From: Bacteroidota bacterium
GTDB taxonomy: Bacteria > Bacteroidota > Bacteroidia > Cytophagales > Cyclobacteriaceae
Assembly (NCBI GenBank): GCA_018267215.1
Contig: JAFDYX010000028.1
Coordinates: 54,607 to 118,606, forward strand
DNA: 64,000 bases
Direction of reading: 5' to 3'
This document shows, one piece after another, positions 60,401 through 64,000 of this stretch (positions are counted from its first letter, which is position 1; every line of letters starts with the position of its first letter). Both the position numbers and the translations under genes were made by a program. Under the pieces are notes generated by a model. The model was not told the origin of the DNA and did not search any database. It worked only from the letters and a program-made list of their open reading frames with translations.

Positions 60401-61842
60401 ACGTTCAATACCTAAACAACTTAAATGCACGAAGCAATAAAGGTTCAGAGATTTATGGCATTGAACAAAATGAATTATACCGAAACGATAAAGGAAAGCT
60501 ATTGTTCAAACCACCGTTTGCATTAAACGAGTTTAGAATTGAAGCAAAAAAACATTTAGAGAACACATTGATTTCGATCAAAGCAAAAAATAAAGTTGCT
60601 ACGAAAAACATCAACACAACAAAGAAAAAAGGAGGTGCGAACAAAAAAGTGCAACTCACACCACGCGGACAACTTCATTTGGAAACAGTTTACGGTAGCC
60701 TGAAGCAATATGCTTCCAAAGAAGAAAAAGTAGGAACAACTTTTGACGAAGCTAAAATTTTAACCGTGAGCAGACCAGCTTATCGTGAGGCTTTACTTAA
60801 ACGCTTGCGCGAAAATGCTAATGACCCCAAAAAAGCCTTTAGTGGAAAAAATGCTCCGACAAAAAATCCGATTTACATTGATGAGGCCAGATTACATCCC
60901 GTTCCTGAAAAGGTAAAAACGGTAACGCTTGAAACGGCTTACACTATTCGCAAGGAGATTACGCCTGACTTATTTAAAGATGCGAAGAAGAAAGACATCT
61001 TTGAAAAAGCTTTAACAGAAACAACAAACTTATCGGAAATAGAAGTATATGATAAGGCGATTGATTTCATTTTTGACAAGGGAATTAGAAATGCTTTAAT
61101 CGAACGATACAAAAAGGCAAAGCAAGAAATTGAAGAATACAACAAGCACTCAGAAAAGAAAAACCAAAAGAAAGTTCTTGATACGGCCTTTTCTAACATT
61201 GGCGAAAACCCTATTTATTTAAAAGAAGTTCGGGACAAGAACGGTCAAATTGACAAGACAAAAAGTATTGAGATTAAACGTGTAACCATTTCGGGCATCA
61301 GCAATGCTGAAGCCTTACATAGTAAAAAGGACAAGAACGGTAATTTGATTTTAGATGAGAACGGAAACGAACAAGCTGTTGACTTTGTAAACACAGGCGG
61401 CAATCATCACGTAGCTGTGTATCGTGATGCGGAAGGCAACTTACAAGAAAACGTAATTTCCTTTTACGAAGCCATAGCCCGAAAAAATGCTGGGTTACCA
61501 ATCATTGACAAAACATACAAACAAAGTGATGGTTGGCAATTTTTGTTCAGCATGAAGCAAAACGAGTATTTTGTCTTTCCTAATGAAAAAACAGGTTTCA
61601 ATCCTAAAGATTTTGATTTGTTAAATCCTGATAATTATTCTTTGATAAGTCCGAATTTGTTTAGAGTACAGAAATTAGCAACAAAAGATTATTTTTTTAG
61701 GCATCATTTGGAAACAAGTGTAGAAAGCAATAATACTTTAAAAGGTATTACTTGGATTAGGGCAGGATTGAGCGGAATTGAGAAAATCAACAAAATCCGA
61801 GTAAACCACATTGGTCAAATAGTTTCGGTTGGAGAGTATTGA
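57442..61842 (+). CDS. cas9: CRISPR-associated endonuclease Cas9, type II-C
   Basis: RNA-guided double-strand DNA nuclease, 1,466 residues. Catalytic residues by position: D8 in VLGLDLGTTSIGWAL (RuvC-I), E712 in IRIELARELKK (RuvC-II), H799 in FDIEHIIPQ (HNH), and H973 and D976 in HHAMDALTVAF (RuvC-III), spaced as in other Cas9 proteins. The Arg-rich bridge helix (RTLKRSMRRNLQRYKLRREN) is at about 60-80, the recognition lobe at about 80-690, and the PAM-interacting C-terminal part after about 1080. All catalytic sites are intact, so it should be active. It is large for type II-C but normal in this phylum. Base composition is clearly AT-richer than cas1 and the RAYT gene downstream. Confidence 0.97.
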   Translation: MKKVLGLDLGTTSIGWALVNEAENNNETSSIIKLGVRVNPLTVDEQQNFEKGKSITTNADRTLKRSMRRNLQRYKLRRENLIEILKEHQFISSETILSENGNRTTFETYRLRAKSATEKISLEEFARVLLMINKKRGYKSSRKAKGTEEGSLIDGMEIAKKLYNENLTPGQFCLQLIVAGKKYLPDFYRSDLQAEFDKIFDKQLSFHSEILSLELKEELRGKKRDAVWAICAKAFKEKGFELVGKKRQGKADEQKKENYAWRANGLTEKLDLEKLVIVLQQINVQLNSSSGYLGAISDRSKELFFNIIKKEDGTDRAQTVGEYQMSVLGKNPNASLRNMVFYRQDYLDEFNAIWDEQAKHHKELTEKLKTEIRDVIIFYQRRLKSQKGLISFCEFESRQIEVLIDGKKKTKTVGNRVIPRSSPLFQEFKIWQVVNNVEVYGRGKKSRRNTKESQIANQISENERRLLHQEEKEILAAELSIKPKITKIEALNLLFENPKELDFNFKEIQGNITQAKLFEAYQKIIEVSGHELDLNKPAEEILNDVSNIFKTLGFNTDILQFDSAKPLDEQEMYKLWHVLYSFEGDNSNTGNEKLINKLMTDFGFDKVSASILSNVNFLDDYGSLSAKAIRKILPHLKEGNQYNVACEYAGYRHSKSSLEKEEIENKVYKDRLEILAKNSLRNPVVEKILNQMINVINTIIETYGKPEEIRIELARELKKNAEERKKLTEAISKSTDEHEIYRKILTDEKGLFRLKYISRNDIIRYKLYDELKDNGYKTLYSNTYIEPGKLFSKEFDIEHIIPQARLFDDSFSNKTLEVRNINIEKGNKTAYDFVKEKYGETGSENSLDKFLVRMEDLYKKGVLKRTKYNKLKMSEKDIPEGFINRDLGNTQYIAKYAKTMLGDLVKFVVSTTGTITDRLREDWQLVDVMKELNWEKYNTLGLTEVLEKEDYEGNKIKIRRIKDWTKRNDHRHHAMDALTVAFTKRQHVQYLNNLNARSNKGSEIYGIEQNELYRNDKGKLLFKPPFALNEFRIEAKKHLENTLISIKAKNKVATKNINTTKKKGGANKKVQLTPRGQLHLETVYGSLKQYASKEEKVGTTFDEAKILTVSRPAYREALLKRLRENANDPKKAFSGKNAPTKNPIYIDEARLHPVPEKVKTVTLETAYTIRKEITPDLFKDAKKKDIFEKALTETTNLSEIEVYDKAIDFIFDKGIRNALIERYKKAKQEIEEYNKHSEKKNQKKVLDTAFSNIGENPIYLKEVRDKNGQIDKTKSIEIKRVTISGISNAEALHSKKDKNGNLILDENGNEQAVDFVNTGGNHHVAVYRDAEGNLQENVISFYEAIARKNAGLPIIDKTYKQSDGWQFLFSMKQNEYFVFPNEKTGFNPKDFDLLNPDNYSLISPNLFRVQKLATKDYFFRHHLETSVESNNTLKGITWIRAGLSGIEKINKIRVNHIGQIVSVGEY

Positions 61843-61859
61843 TTTTGTTATTTTAAACA

Positions 61860-62489
61860 ATGGAGCCCAACCAATCATACCACCTCTACACCCACGCCAA
61901 CGGCTCAGAAAATCTTTTCCGTAACGAAGAGAACTTCCGGTATTTTTTGAAGCGGTATGAGGAATATATTCCGGCCGTAGCCGATACGCTGGCCTACTGC
62001 CTGATGCCCAACCACCTGCACCTGCTGGTGCGGATTAAAAGCGAAGCTGAGTTGACGGAGTTTTTTAATAAAAAAGAAAAAGACCTGACAGGTCTTTTAA
62101 GCGCGGATAAACAAGACCTGTCAGGTCTGGACGTACTTCAACGCCTTACCATCCTCCAATTCAGCCATCTTTTCAACGCCTACACCAAAGCGTATAATAA
62201 AGTTTATAAACGAAGAGGGTCGCTTTTTATCCGCGCCTTTAAACGAAAAGAAATTACCAGCGACAGCTACTTTACCGGCATTATCCACTACATACATCAC
62301 AACCCGGTACATCACGGTTTTGTAAAACAGCTTACCGATTGGCCGTGGAGTTCGTACCACCACTTTCTTTTACCAGAACTTACTCCGGCTCAGCAGGAAG
62401 TAATTGATTGGTTTGGCAATCGGCAGCAGTTTATTCTATTTCATCAGCAAGCCCCGGTGCCCACAACTGAAATTTTAGAACATGATTAA
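61860..62489 (+). CDS. REP-associated tyrosine transposase (RAYT, Y1_Tnp family) inside the cas operon
   Basis: A 209-residue single-domain HUH endonuclease of the IS200-like/RAYT family, which nicks single-stranded DNA at REP hairpins. The metal-binding HxH is H52-L-H54 in CLMPNHLHLLV and the catalytic Tyr is Y144 in IIHYIHHNPV. RRGSLFIRAFKRK and WPWSSYHHF are also typical. Its start is 17 bp after the cas9 stop and its last 8 bp overlap the cas1 start, so it is read as part of the cas operon. Residues 74-92 are encoded by two REP-like palindromes and form an insertion absent from the usual family. It looks intact and may be active or recruited. Confidence 0.9.
   Translation: MEPNQSYHLYTHANGSENLFRNEENFRYFLKRYEEYIPAVADTLAYCLMPNHLHLLVRIKSEAELTEFFNKKEKDLTGLLSADKQDLSGLDVLQRLTILQFSHLFNAYTKAYNKVYKRRGSLFIRAFKRKEITSDSYFTGIIHYIHHNPVHHGFVKQLTDWPWSSYHHFLLPELTPAQQEVIDWFGNRQQFILFHQQAPVPTTEILEHD
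62081..62095. repeat. REP-like palindrome 1 in the RAYT gene
   Basis: AGACCTGACAGGTCT: a 7-bp perfect stem around a single base, flanked by A and T runs. It lies within the coding sequence (encodes part of EKDLTGLL). It is the reverse complement of palindrome 2. Confidence 0.75.
62114..62128. repeat. REP-like palindrome 2 in the RAYT gene
   Basis: AGACCTGTCAGGTCT, 18 bp after palindrome 1 and its exact reverse complement (encodes part of KQDLSGLD). Together they make a BIME-like doublet in inverted orientation. Confidence 0.75.
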
Positions 62490-63429
62490 ACGCACCCTCT
62501 ACTTCGGCAACCCCGCCTACCTGAGCACCCGGCTCGACCAGTTGATCGTGCGGCTGCCGGCCGTAGAAAAAAATGCGGATGTGCCCGAAGAATTTAAAAA
62601 AGAGGCGCAGGCTACCATCCCCATTGAAGACATCGGCATTGTCATCCTCGATCACCAGCAGATTGTCATCAGCCAGGCGTTGGTAGCCAAGTTACTCGAA
62701 AACAATGTGGCTTTTATCACCTGCAACAACACCCACCACCCCACCGGCTTGCTTTTAAATTTGGATGGGCACACGCTGCAAAGCCAGCGTTTTCAGGCAC
62801 AGGTGGAAGCCAGCGAGCCGCTGAAAAAGCAACTGTGGCAACAGACCATCAAAGCAAAAATTAAAAATCAGGCTATCGCCCTGTCGGTGGCCGGAAAAGA
62901 AATACAAAATATGCTGCACTGGGCAGACGAAGTAAAATCGGGCGACATCGAAAACCACGAAGGGCGTGCGGCCGCCTGGTATTGGAAAAATATTTTTAGA
63001 GATGTGCTGGCCGGCCAGGCCGAGTTCGTTCGCGACCCTGTGGGCGATGCCCCCAACAACTTGTTGAATTATGCCTACGCCATCATCCGGGCTACGGCTG
63101 CGCGCGCGTTGGTAGGCTCGGGCTTGCTGCCTACGCTGGGCATCTTCCACCGCAATCAATACAATGCGTATTGTTTGGCCGATGATGTGATGGAGCCCTA
63201 CCGCCCCTATGCCGATCTGCTGGTAAGGAGTATTATAAAAGAAAGTGATGGAATGCTGCCGGAGCTGACGCCTGCCATGAAGAAAAAGTTGTTGCAACTA
63301 CCGGCCATAGATGTGGTGCTCGAGGGCGAAACCAGTCCGCTGATGATTGCCCTGCAACGCACCACCGCCTCGCTGGCAAAATGTTTTTTGGGCGAGGCGA
63401 GAAAGATTTCTTATCCGCTGATGGAATAA
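62482..63429 (+). CDS. cas1: CRISPR-associated endonuclease Cas1
   Basis: Cas1 is the integrase of the Cas1-Cas2 adaptation complex, inserting new spacers at the leader end of the array. It is 315 residues. The metal-binding residues are the Glu in NHEGRAAAWYWKNIF, the His in LGIFHRNQYNAYC and the Asp/Glu in LADDVMEPYRPYADLL. The N-terminal beta domain includes ERTL-like TLYFGNPAYLSTRLDQLIVR. It fits the type II-C group. Its ATG lies inside the end of the RAYT gene, so translation of the two is probably coupled. Confidence 0.97.
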   Translation: MIKRTLYFGNPAYLSTRLDQLIVRLPAVEKNADVPEEFKKEAQATIPIEDIGIVILDHQQIVISQALVAKLLENNVAFITCNNTHHPTGLLLNLDGHTLQSQRFQAQVEASEPLKKQLWQQTIKAKIKNQAIALSVAGKEIQNMLHWADEVKSGDIENHEGRAAAWYWKNIFRDVLAGQAEFVRDPVGDAPNNLLNYAYAIIRATAARALVGSGLLPTLGIFHRNQYNAYCLADDVMEPYRPYADLLVRSIIKESDGMLPELTPAMKKKLLQLPAIDVVLEGETSPLMIALQRTTASLAKCFLGEARKISYPLME

Positions 63430-63525
63430 AAAGATTTTAGAATTATGATTTGTGATTGATGATTACAGATTGCTGACCACATCAAAAATCTAAAATCACA
63501 GATCTAAAATCAAAAATGACTCAGG
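63430..63525. repeat. AT-rich repeated sequence between cas1 and cas2
   Basis: This 96-bp gap contains GATTTTAGA (63433-63441) and two copies of its reverse complement TCTAAAATC (63489-63497 and 63503-63511), interspersed with near copies of GATTTGTGATTGATGATTAC. It can fold back on itself. Similar low-complexity ATTTTAGA arrays are common between genes in this group of bacteria. No gene fits here. Confidence 0.55.
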
Positions 63526-63864
63526 ATGAAAACCGATCGCCTAAACGCCTATCGTATTATGTGGATCATGGTATTGTTCGATTTGCCCACCGAAACTAAA
63601 AAAGACCGGAAGCACTACACCGATTTTCGCAAGAAGATGATGAAAGACGGGTTTACCATGTTTCAGTTCAGCGCCTACCTGCGGCACTGCGCCAGCCGTG
63701 AAAATGCGGATGTGCACGTAAAACGGGTAAAAGCTAACCTGCCGCCCAAGGGGCACGTGGGGATATTAACGGTAACCGACAAGCAATTTGGCATGATGCA
63801 GCTATTTTATGGAGGGATGGAAAAAGAAAAAGCCCCGATTCCGCAACAGCTCGAACTGTTTTAG
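63526..63864 (+). CDS. cas2: CRISPR-associated protein Cas2
   Basis: Cas2 forms the dimeric core of the Cas1-Cas2 spacer integration complex. The 112-residue protein has the ferredoxin-like fold pattern IMVLFDLPTETKKDRKHY with the conserved Asp near residue 19, followed by FRKKMMKDGFTMFQFSAYLR and the C-terminal ILTVTDKQFGMM. The C-terminal LELF tail is a beta-type extension common in type II Cas2. It is the last cas gene and is followed 89 bp later by the CRISPR repeat. Confidence 0.95.
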   Translation: MKTDRLNAYRIMWIMVLFDLPTETKKDRKHYTDFRKKMMKDGFTMFQFSAYLRHCASRENADVHVKRVKANLPPKGHVGILTVTDKQFGMMQLFYGGMEKEKAPIPQQLELF

Positions 63865-63953
63865 GCGAGGCTTTTACTTGATGGATTGCACCATTTTTTT
63901 AATCCTGTTGAGCGATGTAATGTTCTGAGGCAGATGCTTTTAGCAATGGGTAC

Positions 63954-63999
63954 GCTGTATGCAATCTCATCAAAGAACAATCTGAAAGCAAATCACAAC
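63954..63999 (-). CRISPR. Leader-distal repeat of a type II-C CRISPR array running past the window
   Basis: A 46-nt unit on the minus strand that begins GTTGTGATTTGCTTTCAG and ends GCATACAGC, matching the ends and length of the 46-47 nt repeat typical of Bacteroidota type II-C systems. Only this one repeat is inside the window; base 64000 starts the first spacer. Pairing with the tracrRNA anti-repeat sets the crRNA direction to the minus strand, so transcription runs towards cas2 and this is the last, leader-distal repeat. Its middle differs from the usual repeat, as terminal repeats often do. The 89 bp between cas2 and the repeat hold no gene. Confidence 0.85.
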
Positions 64000-64000
64000 A

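Overview
The window comes from a member of the Bacteroidota, most likely a cytophagalean soil or aquatic glycan degrader. The evidence is a gliding/type IX secretion protein SprA (2,399 aa), C-terminal type IX sorting domains, a SusC/SusD/SusE starch-type locus, type III glutamine synthetase, several TAnnTTTG promoter boxes, few Shine-Dalgarno sites, and a type II-C CRISPR system whose repeat begins GTTGTGATTTGC. No plasmid or prophage backbone is visible. The window is chromosomal and mixes housekeeping and accessory blocks.

Layout. 0-3.3 kb: serine hydrolase, rsmG, crcB, plsC, tRNA-Val(GAC) and two decayed copies of its 5' half. 3.3-12.5 kb: lipA-gcvH (lipoate) and ruvA-sprA. 12.7-13.8 kb: two small membrane proteins. 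14-21 kb: cysteine synthase, an M28 carboxypeptidase-like enzyme, three tandem YfiR-like periplasmic proteins each with its own terminator, an M42 aminopeptidase and a lipoprotein MsrB. 21.1-23.1 kb: a small accessory island with a fulvocin C-like lipoprotein, a membrane protein, an XRE regulator and a pair of mirror-image REP-like hairpins. 23.1-28.5 kb: acyl-CoA carboxylase beta subunit, GlnN, Ppx/GppA and DUF423. 28.5-49.9 kb: a large alpha-glucan utilisation locus. 49.9-57.3 kb: a lipoprotein, MsrA, a YfiR plus GAF/PAS sensor pair, a glutamine amidotransferase, a broken toxin-antitoxin pair and LhgO. 57.3 kb to the end: the CRISPR-Cas locus.

The glucan locus reads as one pathway. A type IX-secreted alpha-amylase cuts starch outside the cell. 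SusE-type lipoproteins and SusD capture the products and SusC imports them. A periplasmic GH13 enzyme and a GH31 alpha-glucosidase finish hydrolysis, and an SLC45/MalY-type MFS carrier takes sugar across the inner membrane. A LacI-family regulator sits in the middle. Two matching palindromes (GCAAACGTTTGC and GCAACCGTTTGC) lie upstream of lacI/susC and of the GH31 operon, so the regulator probably controls both arms.

The CRISPR locus is the most unusual part. The order is tracrRNA (minus strand), cas9 (1,466 aa, all RuvC and HNH residues present), a Y1/RAYT-type HUH transposase gene, cas1, cas2, and the leader-distal repeat of an array that continues past the window. The RAYT gene starts 17 bp after cas9 and overlaps the start of cas1 by 8 bp, so it is built into the operon. 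Its coding sequence carries two REP-like palindromes in frame. Whether it is a chance insertion or a recruited adaptation factor is the main open question here.
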